Of a stretch of 60,000 nucleotides of DNA, positions 23,660 through 36,740 are shown one piece after another. The stretch is from NCBI GenBank assembly GCA_950295325.1, contig OX485807.1, positions 18,883,666 to 18,943,665 on the forward strand. The letters run 5' to 3'. Source of the stretch: Polytrichum commune. Its lineage: Eukaryota; Streptophyta; Polytrichopsida; Polytrichales; Polytrichaceae. Numbering within the stretch: the stretch's first letter is position 1; each line of letters begins with the position of its first letter. Position numbers and translations under genes: made by a program. Under the pieces are notes generated by a model, which saw only the letters and a program-made list of their open reading frames with translations, was not told the origin of the DNA and did no database searches.

Positions 23660-26600
23660 ATATTTTTTTGTTGCAACGTTTTAAACATATGTATTTTTTA
23701 CCTTGATGGTTATGTGTTTAAATACATACCTAGGAGTGCTTAAATCGGTTACTTTTCTTATTAAGACGACTTAGTATTTGAGTGGTACATGGTTTGGTGT
23801 GGCTCCAAGAACGGATACCCAAAAAACGTGTGCTTAAAAAGAAATTGGACTATGTGCTCAAAATATGATAAATCATTCTACATTCAAAAATATGACAAAC
23901 ATCATTGGGTTTCACGTAACCATTTAAGACCCATCTACCTGACGAAGATCCCTCCAAAGCAGATTCGCTAATTATCTTGTATCAATTGCGTGTTTAATAT
24001 CCTAGGAGAATTGGGCTAATCAGAATATGTAACCATGTAGTAAGGAAACTCTGCCAAACACATGTAGAAATGAGACACCTGTCCAAGCTGTCGTCTTTCA
24101 TCAACCTAATGAGCCCGAACAATTTTCCATCAGTCATGCCCTTACAATCTACCAAATAAACATCAGGGCATGGTTTTGAGAATGGAGGTTCTCATCTAAG
24201 ATGGGTCGTAAATGGTTACTGTCTCACTTCTAGGATCTGAAATATGCAATTAGTACAAGATGGTTAGCAAATTCAAACCGAGGCCTCATAATTTTTTGGG
24301 CTCGTATGAATATCATATGAATCAAAGTTAAAGATTCTCCTGCCCATGGCATGGTCGTATGCTGACTTTTGAGCCTATTTTAAGCACATAGTCCAATTTC
24401 CTTCAAACACATGTCTTTTTGGTATCAAGTATAGGCGTCTAATTAAGATAACTAACCGAAATAGGCACGTCTACCCTATTGAGGGCACTTCCAACTCCAC
24501 AGAAACTTTGACTGTTGGATCGAATAGTATGTTGTCTTGTCCAGTTATGAATCACCCAGGTTGTCATTCAAATTTCAAAATTGGAATTGAGATGCAGAAA
24601 TTATATGAGGTCAAAGTGTTCACATAGGCCCTCCCAATTGTGTTCAATGTTGAACCTAGAATGGTATATGTTCTGAGCACATAGTCCAATCTCATTGTAA
24701 CCCATGTCTTTTTAAGTGTCCATCCTCAACTATGAACCACTCAAATACAGATGTTTAGTCAATGAGAGTGACCACACAAACCACCTTTGGAAAAATTTCA
24801 TGTTTGGGATGCAGAGTCCTGGATCAATCCTAACCAAAACTTTAAGCCTGACTTTGTTATGAAACCATTGTTGATTCAATGTGCTATGATAATACATACA
24901 AACAAATTTCTGAAGACCCGGAGAATTGCATTAGCATGCTATGTGAGTGCATACACAGAAAGTCATCGATCAAAATTGATGTGATTGGCAGCATCTTAGT
25001 CATTGGGACTACCAATAGCCTAAATTCTGCGAACCATCTGAAAGTCTTCACATTGAAGTTCATTACGTCTCGTAATTCACTACAACAACCTCTTGCCCAA
25101 ATTGTCTTTGAACACAATGATCAAGCCCCCCTCTTTCAAAAAAAATCTAATTTACATCTACAGACCCCCTTTGATCAATGGCTATCAAATGGCCAAGTCT
25201 CACTGACCACAATATCAAATTGTCATAGTCAAATGACACAGTGGCATACCTACAGGCTTTTATGAGTGAAGGTCCAATAAGCTTGATCAAGCTTCGAATG
25301 TTTGCTGCTTACTCATCCAATCTTGCTGGCCTCACTTACACCTGCAACTACATCACCCACTTTAACAAGTAAATCTCCAGGTTCACATCTTTCTTAATGT
25401 TGTGCTAGCTGAAGATGAACTTGATTGTTTGTTCCCCATCCATTCAGAATAGAAAAGATGCCCATTGACAAGGCTTAAAGAGTAACAGTCACGAAGGTTC
25501 ATTAGTAAGATTGATGTGGGATTATTCAGAGGAAACCAATTAAATTTGACAAGAAAGTGGACACATTCAAAGAGCGTTTGCCAGGGTTCACAGAGTTAAC
25601 CAAAACACTGCATACTTCATATATGTAAATTTTCCATGGAAACATAGGGTTTTCTTCCATCACATTGCTCCTGCCATCGTGTTAAGTCCTACACATTAGT
25701 GTTTATTGTGCAAGAGTGTTTAATGTAAACTAGTGTCTCGAGTTAGTGTGACTCTGAAATTTGCAAGTTCTCCTGTACCTTCTGAATGAATGGTCTGTCT
25801 CTCAAACATTAAGGCTACACATTTATTCATGATTATGAAGAACAAAATTAACAGCCAAAAACTCAGATAAGGAAAGTTACCTCAATGCACCTGCCAATCA
25901 TAAATTAACATCACATTGAGATGTTTTTCAGCTTGCAAATCCTCAATAATTGATTGACATATGCTCAAATCGACCCATATGATGCACTTCAGCTTGTAAA
26001 TTCTTCGGTAACATCCTGCACAATTTTTCCAACACAAGCTTAGTGAACTTCATGCTTCTTTATTGTCAACAAAAGGCTCACTTGTGAGCTGCACTATGAA
26101 GTCATTGTCCGAAAATCCCACCCATTACGCATACTGTTCAAGTTTCCTAAGATTATGCAGCTACACAATCATCAAACTACCTTCAATTGTAGCTGGTGGA
26201 GGATAATAATATTTTTGAGTTTGTGAATAGCTCCATAGCTAATTTCTATGCCACTGAAATGTGGTAGTACTGATCTACCAATTCAGGAACTGTACCTGCA
26301 TTCCTGTTACATAATCCTTACTCTTTTCGCCCCATCTTCAATTAATGGGACATATATTATGGCTCAGAATTGCAATTTATTGTGCTAAGAAGGCCTCCAT
26401 AGCTTTCCTCATTTCAAATGTACACTTTGGATATAGCATATTAATTTGGACTGAACATTCACATGCAATGAACGCCTAAAGCATTCTGGGAATGCAATGA
26501 GGAAGACGTTGTACCTGCATAATGGAATCGAAGGTGGAATTCACATCTTCCTCTATTTGGGTAGGTGCGACATTTTGCTCCAAGAAAATGCAATCTATGG

Positions 26601-27600
26601 TGGAATCTGAGACTTCTGAGGCTTCATCTAAGACAATATCAACCCCTTCAAGCTCCGTTCCCTCTCTTTTGATTACTCTATGGCCACCACACTTAAGTTG
26701 CGTCTTCAAGAACTGATCAATGTGAAACACTTGGCAGGTCACGAGTAATTGCTAGCTGCTACAGCACACTTGGGCTCAGTAATTACACAGCTCTGGGAAG
26801 TTTCCTGCAAGATGAGTAGCAAGTCTTCATCTTTCTTTCTGTGCTGTCCATTGTTTCCAGAGAAGAGAAGCAAAATTTATCCTTGAATCCACACTCTAGA
26901 AATGTGTCCAACAAAGAAAAAAATTGTTGCGCCTGTACAAAGAACACATGATCAGATACAACATTCCCAAGCATAGTAGTTCTAAACTTCCAAAATGCAA
27001 CATTCTTCCAGTATCTTCTCAAGATATCAAGTTAATGTGGGTAATTTGGTATGTAAACAAGATTGAACAGAAGTGGTGAACTCTATATGTCATTAGCTCA
27101 CCATACTCTCCTCTGTATATGTTCTATAGTAGTTATACCTCATTACAACAGTCTTTTGTTAGAAATTTCATTTGCCACATATATAGAAAACAAATAAGGT
27201 TGAGTGCTACATACCTTCTTTGTCAAGGATGAGACCTTGCTCAATGTGCTCAAGTGTGAACCTCTGGTATCGAAACTTGACCTCCACAGAAATTCTATTA
27301 CTCTCTGTTGGAGCCCAGAAAATTCAATGTTGTCCTCCGCCACTTCTATTATCCGCCTATCCGACAAAAAGTGAGACATTCTCAATCGTTTTTAGACTCA
27401 AGCATTGGCTTAATTCCTACTACTTACAGAATCGATCAGATATTCCTATATTCAGTAACCGAATCGAACATTGGCATTATTTGTGCCTGAGAAATGTAAA
27501 CCTTGCGCAGAAAAACTATGTAGCATCCAGCTAAGATATTTATCACCATTCAAGCTCCCTCCACCAAAATTCACCTCCTTAGGGAAGGTCTCCTTTTCTA
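23660..27600. other. Intergenic stretch with decayed repeats and unassigned open segments
   Basis: 23760-24780 contains relics of an unclassified repeat (words such as CACATAGTCCAAT and ACCCATGTCTTTTT) also found near 37.6 and 41.5-42.3 kb. 24780-26470 shows nothing recognisable. 26476-27385 on the minus strand has several coding-like open segments discussed under findings; it may include the 3' untranslated region of the DRM gene. Confidence 0.5.
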
Positions 27601-30600
27601 TTACCCGCCCTCTTGCAACTTGATTGTTAGCTCTCGAACAGCAGAGACAATCCGAGAAAACTCAAAGAAAACAGTTGACTTCAACCCATCCAATCCAAAG
27701 CGGCTGACACGATTATGGGCTGATAGGTTGTTGCATGGGCTGCCACCCACAATAAAATCAAACCCTCCATATTTATTCACAAGCTCTGTTAGCTGCGCCC
27801 ATCCAAGATCTTTCACATTGTGGTAACTCTGGTCCAAGACACCAGACTGCTTTGTTGATGCCCACCATGCTTCAATGCAACGACGTGCTCCCTCTTCGAT
27901 CTCAACACTCACAACAACAAGGAGTTTAATCCCTATCTTGTGTAGTGCAACCTCAGCACCTCCAATCCCAGAGAAAAGAGAGAGGACCTTGATTCCTCTT
28001 GGATACAAGGGCTTCAACACTGAATAATGAAATGCAATTGTGTAAATGGAGAAACTGTTCCCTAGTGCTTTGTATCTTGCACCAGTGCTGAGAATATTTC
28101 TTGAGTGATCTCGATCAAAACCCAACATAGCCTGCATCACCAGCACTTGCAGTTCAATTACTTGTTCTGCTGAAAGAGAGAAAACCAACACCTTGCATTC
28201 TAACCCACCCATACAGATGCAACTATTGATGAACGCATAGCATGTAACTGCAGTTGGGACCCTGGGCACAGGCTTTCATCAATCAGGCCATGATGATGGA
28301 CTCAGAGGTACATGACATGTCAAGGCAAAATGATTTGGCTGACGCAGATTAAGAGGCTGTATCCTATAACCTATCATGCTACTATTAACAATGTGCTTGG
28401 TTTGCATCAGATTTTGCACCAGCATTTCCAATAGACCATCGTCCAGACTTCAACTGATGTCTTCCAGAATAATCGAGGACATCACTTGCCTGACCTTGGA
28501 GTCTTTCACTGGAAGTCCAAGTAGCGTGGGGTAACACACTTCAGCTGACATACTAGAATCCATGTAGTACAAGAGCTTATTGAAGGATGAAGTACCTCAA
28601 TCTCATGGAAATCAATAGGTGTAGGAATATTTGGAGCTGTCCACACCATGTTCCAGCGCCGACACCAATGAAGGATGACTTTCTGTTCCGCGGGCGTTCG
28701 GGCTTCAACTCGCAATGCTGTACCATCCTTGACAAAGCATTTTTTGGCCAAATTCTCGCAACCTCTCTGAGTATTGATACAGTTCATCTTTGTTCGGGGA
28801 TCCCAGGCTGGCCAGAATACTCTTGTCTGAGGCATGAGTTCCTGGATGGTCATCGGAGGGTCATCAATAAATTTTTTCCTCCCTTCTAGGGGAAGGTTGT
28901 GGATGTACCCCCGTGGACGCCGGCAAGCCGAGAAGTGCACGGAATCAACAAACTCCGGCTCAATGTCAAACAGATGCCTTTGTATTCTCGCCCACTCTCC
29001 AGGGGGCATGCTTGCCACATTCTCAAAGTAGAAGAAAGGGGCTCCTTTCACATCCTCTTTCAGATACCGTGGCTTTACGGGTCTACCAGGTAGCCCAAAG
29101 CCTTCCGATCCTCGAAATGTTGGTGACTTTTCAATCTCATCAAATACTACTGGGATGGCACGGGCTGGCTTCCGAGCCTTTTGACTAGGGCGTTCCCGAA
29201 CAGAGGATTTGTGAGTGAAATCAAGAGGTCTCTTGCCGGGTGTCATCACATCACTTGTGTGTGTTGTCACATCATCTGTAACTTGCTCCCGGATCCATGT
29301 CCAAGGCATACCATCCCCTTCATCAGAGCCAGACAAATCTTCCTCCTCTTCTTCCTCTTCCTCCTGCCAAATGATCCATACCATAATGTCTTCAGTACAA
29401 TGTTCTAGATGGGCTTGGTTACCCATACCAACCAATGCAACCATCTAAAATTTGCAGAACCATATGAAACAACAGAATCTCACCACCCCAATACATTCAT
29501 AATATTTTCAGGGAAAAGTTCAGGTCAAGTTATGTTAGCAAACAGTGGTTATCAGATGCAGCTTGCAGTGTGCAGGTTAGAACCTAGACCCCACAAACAA
29601 GTTGAAGACAGCAAGGAATACAGCTATATCAATGGTTTGATTCACCACTCAGCATTTCCATCCGTGCACTTGGTCTAATGGCTACCTCAATGTCTCAACT
29701 TGTCTTCAGGTCAGACGCGCAAAGTTTGACTAATTACTTGATCATACAGTCAGACAATAATCACCTTATAGATGAAAATTGATAAAACGTAGAAAAAGAA
29801 GATTCCAAACACTCCAATGTCTGAAAATTTGAATGTGAATGAGTAAATTGACAGTCCAAACCTTAAGTCCAGAAATTCATTACCCTGCACCTGCTAAAGA
29901 GGCTGAGTATCCACAGAGTCACCCTTTAATCTTACAATTGAAGCTTGCCACATCTGAGAAAAAGTTGAACAATTTATTGTAGAGTTGTATTACTTTGTCA
30001 TGTTGTTGTAGCTTTCAGAAACCACCAGGTCCATGAACTCACCATGTTTAACTCCTCTTTGTGGGCTTCAAGGAAATCGAGAAGATCAACTATCTGGTCT
30101 TGCTCCGCGTCCCATAAAGGCGTGTCTGCCACCATAACAACATTTGAGTGTTCTAAATTGTGCCCACTCCTTATTAAACGCCAAGAACAGAAGATCACTT
30201 CAATAAAATAAAATAAACTATAATTGTTAAGGTTGCTAGAGTAGTGAACATACTGCAAAGTAGCACAGCTCTTTCAACAGCCCTGGTCGAAAATCCACAT
30301 TCTGTCACCAATTTTTCCACTGTGTTCACCTGCATATAATTGGATGGGCCCTGCCAATCAAACCCAGACACAATTACTGCTTCCTCATCAAATGACAATG
30401 AAATGAAAAAGACTTGAGTTAGTAACAGCGCCTGATGTTTCAAGGTTTTTAGAATGTCAAAGAATATTGTATAAACGCAAATGTGGTTGACCAATCCAGA
30501 AAAAACAAAAAAAAAAGAATTGGCAGTTCCATGGCCAAACATTAACACACCGAAGTTGAAGCTTCCAAGTCTTGCTGGCTTTTCAGGTACAACAAATACT

Positions 30601-33269
30601 CCAATAGCATGTCATACTCCACTCCTTCTCCTAGTTCTAGGATGGCCCGCTCAATAAGATCACGTGGAAACCCATGGCTATGCATAAGGTTCCTGTGCCC
30701 TCCACCAGATGGAGTACTCCTGCATAGTGTAGCTGGCGGTGGCATTTCTGCTGCCCAATCGATAGGTGATTGTGGCCTGAGTTGGTTCATAACGTCATCT
30801 TTGAAGTTCCCTTCACAATCAGAATTGTCACTATCCTGTTCAAAATGTCAACCAGAGAAAATCACAGTTACAGTTGGACGTGGTCACAAGCAAAATCGAC
30901 AATTCAATATTTCTGTCCTTAGCCAATATGTATGTTTTCCAGGTTTCAGGCATTTGGAGCAAGGCGTGACTGCAATGATCAGCAGGCTGGCAACCTTATG
31001 ACCACTGTCCATTAAAACAATGAAAAGCTCAAACAATTTTCAGAGTCAGTTATTGCAACATCTTAGTTAGACAACCATTAGAGACTGAGTGCTTCTTTCG
31101 CTTTCCTGAAGCTTTTCAGTCCATTTAAATGTTTAAAGAGACTGTCCCATTCATAGTATGCTTAGCTGGGCATTCTCTCTCAAACTAAATATTCTGAAGT
31201 GTGAGCAATGAAGTGCTTGACTACAAAGGCCAACCGTGGGAAGATGAGCAAAGCTCAGCAATTGCAAAGTCCCTCCCAGAGGACCAAATCTGTCGCTAAT
31301 ATCACTAGACCATCAGCACAAACAGATGTTGTGAATACGCTGGTCAGGTAAGAGGTTAACCAAGTCAGCATGTTTGTGGGAAGTTTGTGGGGTACAACCT
31401 GAGGTGTGCCCTTGTGGAAATTCAGGGCAGAATCTTATAGGCAGAATGAAAATTAACATCACAAGATCCTTCTTTTGAAGCCAAACTCTACATTGAAGTG
31501 CAAGAATTTAATCACTTGCTGATAAGGCGTATCATGACAGGGGTGTGTTTGAAAGCATCTTTACATATCGTTAAATGTGCTAAGTGAACCAGTATACGTG
31601 CCTTTGCAGGAGTGGTGGAACTTTAGGGTATACTCAGTGAAAGCGGTCTACTTTTTGCATGTATAAATTTCATGGACACCATTCTATGTTAAAAAATCAT
31701 TAACGTGGAAATGCAAGGCACATGATTGAATACTCACCCAATGAGACTTGATTCCTTTTTTCTTCAAGCCACTAGTTGATGCAGGAGATTTTAAGAGAAG
31801 AGCTGGTACCACCTTTTTGAGAATATCTTCAGCAAATTGGTCCTCTGTCAATTCTGAATTTATGTCTTCATCATTCTTGTCAGGTTCCTTCTCACCATGA
31901 TCCAAGAGAAACTGCAACAGTGTGGAGTAAGCAGCTTCCGCCCCTGCAAGCAAAGGAAACCCATTGAAGCATGAAAGAAGAGAGATTAACATATGCCTAC
32001 AAGACTGGCGTTAAGGGCTAAAGAGAAAATTTAATCTTTTACAAACAATACCATTTTCTACAAAGCATGAAATTCTTTCGGAAATAATAAATAGACCTCA
32101 TACAAGTGTCCGTTCAGATTGAACCATAACTATGAACATATCCTGACCAGAACTCATTACCCCAATAACATACTCTGCAAAATGCTCAAGTTGAACCTTT
32201 TACAACCCTATAACCTGCATACCTATCATGGAATGAACAGAATAGATAAAAAGTTATTTACCATGTAGCTGAAGAGCTCGGTGGATGAGCTCGCTTGAGA
32301 ATCCCATATCTTGAAAAGAAGCTTCTCGTTGTTCACTTTCCAGAACAGCTGCCATTTCTGGCAAATCGGAAGAGTCTTCATTGTTGCTCTGAAAGAGCTT
32401 GCATATAGGATCTTCCCATGTCGGCTCGTGCATACCTAGCTCCTTGATACAATCTGATACAGCACCCACTTCCTTGTCAGATTGAGGTGCATGTGGAGCT
32501 CCCTCCACCTTCACAGCAACCAACTCTGTCTGTCGAATTGCCTCGGGTGGGACTGTTGGAAGCGGCGCCGCATTTGCGGCCTCTATCCACCTCCCTACAG
32601 GATCAGCACCCGCATCTTCGTCGCTCGAGACCAATTCCTGTTAGGGGAGGAACACATCAGAAACAACGTAAGTGCAAAGACCTTTCTAGATTGAGAGGTC
32701 CATCAATGCTCACTTTGCAAAAACCAGGGGAGTCAGCCTTCCTTTTCAGCCTTTTTCTGTTGCTTAGCACTTACATTTCCATAGACATGCATTTGACGCT
32801 CTCTACCTCTGATGGGGTCTTACGAGACATCTCAGATACTCAGAAGAAGCCGTTTACAGTTCTCCTGCTCATCATCAACACTAGATCTCGACAAGCTTTT
32901 TTTATATGACAGTGTCTACTTCTCAAGATTCTCACAGACTTTGATCATGATTATCGAAACTGAGAGAGCGTTCAGGACAGGAAAGGCCAAAAGTTTCTTA
33001 CGTCTGATAAGTGCTCTTCGATGCACTCCGGTTGCGGAGTGTGCAGGGTGAGAGCATATGCAGCGATTTGATTTATATCGCCTCCGCTTCCTGTATCACA
33101 ATTGTCCACGATGTATCTCAATACACAGATATTCAAATACGCGCACGTGAAAAACCCTTAAAAAACATTCGGTGCACTCACTCAGTAACTCACCATGGAC
33201 TTGAAGAGCGCGCTCGATCGCCTCGGGAGGCAGGCCCATCTCCTTCAGAATGGAGCGTGCTTGGTCCAT
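27601..33269 (-). CDS. DRM2: DRM-type DNA (cytosine-5) methyltransferase with UBA domains
   Basis: De novo cytosine methyltransferase of RNA-directed DNA methylation, acting in the nucleus. Exons, 5' to 3': 33269-33194, 33090-33002, 32637-32262, 31943-31738, 30835-30551, 30350-30254, 30125-30043, 29363-28596, 28131-27601; sum 2511 nt, 836 residues. UBA-like modules: about 1-45 (MGLPPEAIERALQVHG), 163-198 (MGFSSELIHRALQLHG), 297-336 (HGFPRDLIERAILELG) and 355-400 (CGFSTRAVERAVLLC). An acidic linker starts exon 8. The catalytic domain has the rearranged order that defines DRM proteins: motif VI FENV (~518-520) comes before motif X ALGNSF (~684), motif I LFSGIGG (~713) and motif IV GGSPCNN with catalytic Cys about 793. 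Catalytic motifs are intact, unlike the degenerate DRM3 type. The symbol is by family; DRM1/DRM2 orthology was not tested. Confidence 0.92.
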
Positions 33270-33878
33270 TGAATATCTGCTGCGATTGGAAGGCGATTTG
33301 AAAACACAATGATGCTACAATTGGCATACAGATCGTGCAAGGATCAGGTCGCCCACCAAAACAAAAACAACGTCTACCCCACCTCCGAAATTGGATAAGA
33401 ATTGCACCTTCTTGTGCATTTACCAAACACACGAGCTTTTGCGCCTCTCGAGTAATTGATTTTCTTGGCAACACTTTTCTCAAAAGCCGGTCTTCAATTT
33501 TGCCGAATTCACGCCCTCACAAGTCTTGTTTTGTTCATCTGCCTTAACGGAGCTGGGAGTTCGTCTGCATCATCAACATGTAAAAGTAGCATATCTGGAG
33601 GGCGAGGTGCTATCTCCCGCGAATCAAATCCCAATTGAGTACCAGCTCCCTCCTCTACATTGGCTCGCACCTTCATTGCCAATAATTCTCCGCAGCTGCA
33701 TTGCATCCCTAGTCATACTCCCATATGTCTGAGAATCAAAGCACTCCGAAAGCCTCAGAAAGTAATTGCTCCGAATCTCCACTCCACCAAAGCCAGAGGC
33801 TCCAAAGAAGATGATGAGTGTGCTATGGATCAAGAACTGCACCAATTGTGTAAAGAAATATTTCGCACACGCGATGGC

Positions 33879-33879
<1 letters not shown>

Positions 33880-33917
<38 letters not shown>
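33880..33917. repeat. (CT)n microsatellite
   Basis: About 18 CT dinucleotides inside the first unit of the tandem repeat upstream of DRM. Confidence 0.95.
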
Positions 33918-33919
<2 letters not shown>

Positions 33920-34627
33920 CCTAAATCTCTGCCTTCTCCATCTCCTTATGAGCCTTTGCTTACTACTCACTGCTTGCCAAACAACGAAGGTCACTCACTC
34001 GATCTCTCTCCCCTGCCTTTCACTCACTTTGGCTCCCTTTCCAGCCTTCATTGCCAATCCTCCGCAGCTGCATTGCATCCCTATTTATACTCCAATATCT
34101 GATCAAAGCACTCCAAGAGCCTCAGAGCCTCAGGAACTGCTCCAAATCTCCACTCACCAACTCCAAAGAAGATGGTGAGTTGCTAGGGTTCACGAACTGT
34201 ATCGATTGTGTGAGAAAACGTTTCACCTACACGATGACCGTCCCTCTACTTGCTCGCTCTCGTTAGCCAACTCTGCCTTCTCGACCTCCTCCTTTATTAT
34301 CCTTTGCTTACTCACTGCTTGCAAAACAAAGATCACTCACTCGATCTAGCCAATTCTCCGCAGCTGCTGCATTGCACCCCTAGTCACACTCCAATATCTA
34401 GCAAAGCCACTCTCCGAAAGCATCACAAACTGCTCCACCAAAGCCAGAGGCTCCAATGAAGATTCTGATGAGTATGCTAGGGTTGAAGAACTGGCATCCG
34501 TGAGGAGGAACGCAATTGTGTAAAAAAACATTTCGCCCCTTACTTGCTCTCTTTCTTTCGTTAGCTAACTCTCTGTCATCTCCACCGCCTTATCAACCTT
34601 TGCTTACCCACTGGTTGCAAACAAAGA

Positions 34628-34630
<3 letters not shown>

Positions 34631-34670
<40 letters not shown>
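34631..34670. repeat. (CT)n microsatellite
   Basis: Twenty CT dinucleotides followed by a C7 run, at the same relative position in the third unit of the tandem repeat as the tract at 33880. Confidence 0.95.
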
Positions 34671-34673
<3 letters not shown>

Positions 34674-34699
34674 CCCCTGTCTTTCACTCTCTCTTGCTC

Positions 34700-35150
34700 C
34701 CTTTGCAGCCACTTCAAGCCGCCACGTTAAACCGCCTCAAGATAAGAGTAATGTCAAATCGCAGCTTCTCTTTATCGCCCGCCGCCCTCCCATCCCTGGT
34801 CGATTGCGAATCGAGCCACTACTCCATTACTTGTGTACGAAACTCAACGAGGGGGCTGCAAAGATTCCCGGTGGGGGAAACCTGTCCCGTGATAGCAACT
34901 CTCCACCGGTTTGGGCGCCAATGGTGGCGATGGGAAGCTGTTGAAGTAAGCTACGCAATTGGATGCGGCGCCTGCGCAATGCTGCGCTTTGCGCAATTCT
35001 GCGGCGGATTGGCCAGACGATGGTCGGAAGGCGCTGGCCTCCGTGTGTCTCAGTGCTCCGGAGTGCTGTCTTGCGCACACGCACGGCCGACGAACGATAA
35101 TCGTTGCCGACAGACGCCCGTCCGTGTACTTTTCGTCCTGAACAGTAACC
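34700..35150. promoter_or_regulatory. CpG-rich patch, possible promoter region of DRM
   Basis: Markedly richer in G+C and CpG than its surroundings, in an otherwise AT-rich intergenic region. It lies 1.4-1.9 kb upstream of the DRM start codon. The open frames crossing it in several phases reflect composition rather than a protein. A role as a promoter or unmethylated island is an inference from composition and position only. Confidence 0.3.
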
Positions 35151-35249
35151 TACAGGTTTACGCCTAATTTAATTACCACAGGCTCGCCTTCAAGAGTTCA
35201 CATTGCTTTCTTGAGCTCTAAGGAGCTTAATTAGCAAAAGTGACCGGGT

Positions 35250-35480
35250 TATCTATACATAGTAAGGATTTCACTTCTTTTCTTATACCTTTAGGCTGTG
35301 GGTATTTGAAGGTTTCTTTGTTTTCAATACCATTCAAGTGTGTGTGTATATATATCATGCAAGAACCTTCATATCTTAGGTAATAATGTCCTAGTATCAA
35401 TGTAGTTTAGAATGGTACTAACCCAAATAGAAATCGGGATCACAAGTAAATTCCCTTAGCTCTGCATACCTACATAATAT
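35250..35480. mobile_element. MITE family 2 copy D, partial
   Basis: Shares AAGGATTTCAC, CATGCAAGAACCTTCATA and TAGTATCAATGTAGTTTAGA with the copies in the GH3 introns. The ends are not resolved. Confidence 0.55.
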
Positions 35481-35483
35481 TAG

Positions 35484-35660
35484 GGTCAATTTGCACATGA
35501 GCCAAGAGGCGTGACCATGAAATTGTGAGAGCCCAAAAGAAAGTGCCCAAAGGCCGTCCCATGACACTTCCAAAATCATGTGGTGTGGTCACGGACCCTC
35601 AAGTGTAGTGTGAAGTCATATGTGATTGGACAAGTGCACTAAACCTTGGTGGTAACTAAT
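35484..35660. repeat. Tourist-like repeat family 5, copy
   Basis: Starts AGGGTCAATTTGCACATGAG and continues with AAGTGCCCAAAGGCCGTCCC and GTGGTCACGGACCCTCAAGT, words shared in inverted orientation with 38.75-38.9 kb and 39.18-39.33 kb. Confidence 0.5.
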
Positions 35661-36049
35661 ATTATGATAAGTTACCAATAAAATGATAACTTAACAACAA
35701 GATAGTAACAACTACATTGAAACCCTCCCCCCCTTTATGTTGGTGACTTTGGAAGGGAAGTTTTGGCTAGGATTAGGTTGATGGCATCAAGGACGTGGAT
35801 GAAATGGGCAATGGATGCACGACACGTGGCGCAACAACTCCTCAAGTAAACATAGTACATCCATCTCATGATAGGAGTGATGGGGGGGTGAAGTAACTTA
35901 TCATTACATGAAATAATGATTTACCTTAAACCGCAAACTTTCATGATGTAGGTAATACTCCATCAATTGTAATTTTCACCAATCAAAATGGTAAGTTATA
36001 CGGTGAAGGGTAAAATCACTACGAGGTGTGAACCATGTGAATTAAGAGT

Positions 36050-36740
36050 AGGTTTTGCACTAGGGTTCATGTCCAATGAAACTTGGGGGCCCAAAACACC
36101 CCTTTGTGGACCTCGTTTTCGAACTCAAGATTGAGTTCACACGTGAAGTTTGGTTTTCTCGACCTAGGGGCATTTTCTTGGGTGGAGACCACCAAGATAT
36201 GGCAAGGAAAATGATGCCAAATTAGCACCACTCACTATTCGTAACTTGGACCTCTAGTGGGGTATATATATATACATATACGATGGAATCACTTAAGTTT
36301 TATTAGTCTTGGACCTTAGTGTAGGCTCGCCCTTAATTAGTCAGGTTATCTCTGACAACCTTTAACAAGTTTAATCGGGATAGGTTTACACTGGAGTCCA
36401 AGACCAAAGACTCCGAACTCAAGTGATCCTACTAAGTGAGAGCAAAATATTGGACTTGAGGAGTTTACACTAGTGTTCGATTCATACATATATATGTGTG
36501 TGTGTGTGTGTGTGTGAAAGAATGAAGTGGTGCTAATTTGACAACACTTTCCCGCCAAATCTCGCCAATCGAAATCTATTCATTTATTTTTTAAAGAAAG
36601 AAGGTCCTCCTAGTTTGAGAAGCATGTCTCCAAGCTTGGGTCCAATCGAATCCAAAAATAAGGTCCATTTGAGCTTGACCCCGAGTTTCTTGGGCACGGA
36701 CCCTAATGTAAACCCCACATCAATAGGGTAGGGTATCTTT
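36050..36740. repeat. Unclassified dispersed repeat
   Basis: Contains AAGCTTGGGTCCAATC and GACCCCGAGTTTCTTGGGCA plus a segment about accounting for 'accaccaagatatggcaagg', which recur in diverged form at 43.08-43.56 kb. A GT run (36495-36516) lies within it. No gene. Confidence 0.4.
36495..36516. repeat. (GT)n microsatellite
   Basis: About eleven GT dinucleotides following an AT run. Confidence 0.95.

Larger units (their letters stand above)
33677..34720. repeat. Three-copy tandem repeat upstream of DRM
   Basis: Units of about 300-370 bp start near 33677, 34048 and 34350. Each has CTCCGCAGCTGCATTGCA-like sequence, then CACTCCRAAAGC, then GAAGATGRTGAGT, a TTGTGTRARRAAAYRTTTC segment and a CT-rich tract followed by TTTGCTTACTCACTG. 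Copies differ by many substitutions and indels. No frame is shared, so it looks non-coding. Confidence 0.8.

Noticed and set aside
26050-26121. Short frame VGFSDNDFIVQLTSEPF on the minus strand
   Set aside because: A stop lies immediately upstream in frame and no splice junction supports it.
26125-26274. Two open segments that looked like terminal exons (ending LHNLRKLEQYA)
   Set aside because: The intron between them would be 20 nt, which cannot be spliced, and their phase does not fit the segment upstream.
34694-35167. 157-codon open frame over the CpG-rich patch, and a short resemblance to cloning-vector sequence (GGGGAAACCTGTC)
   Set aside because: Open frames overlap in several phases because of high G+C. 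The vector-like word is about a dozen bases and the flanks do not match, so it is taken as chance.
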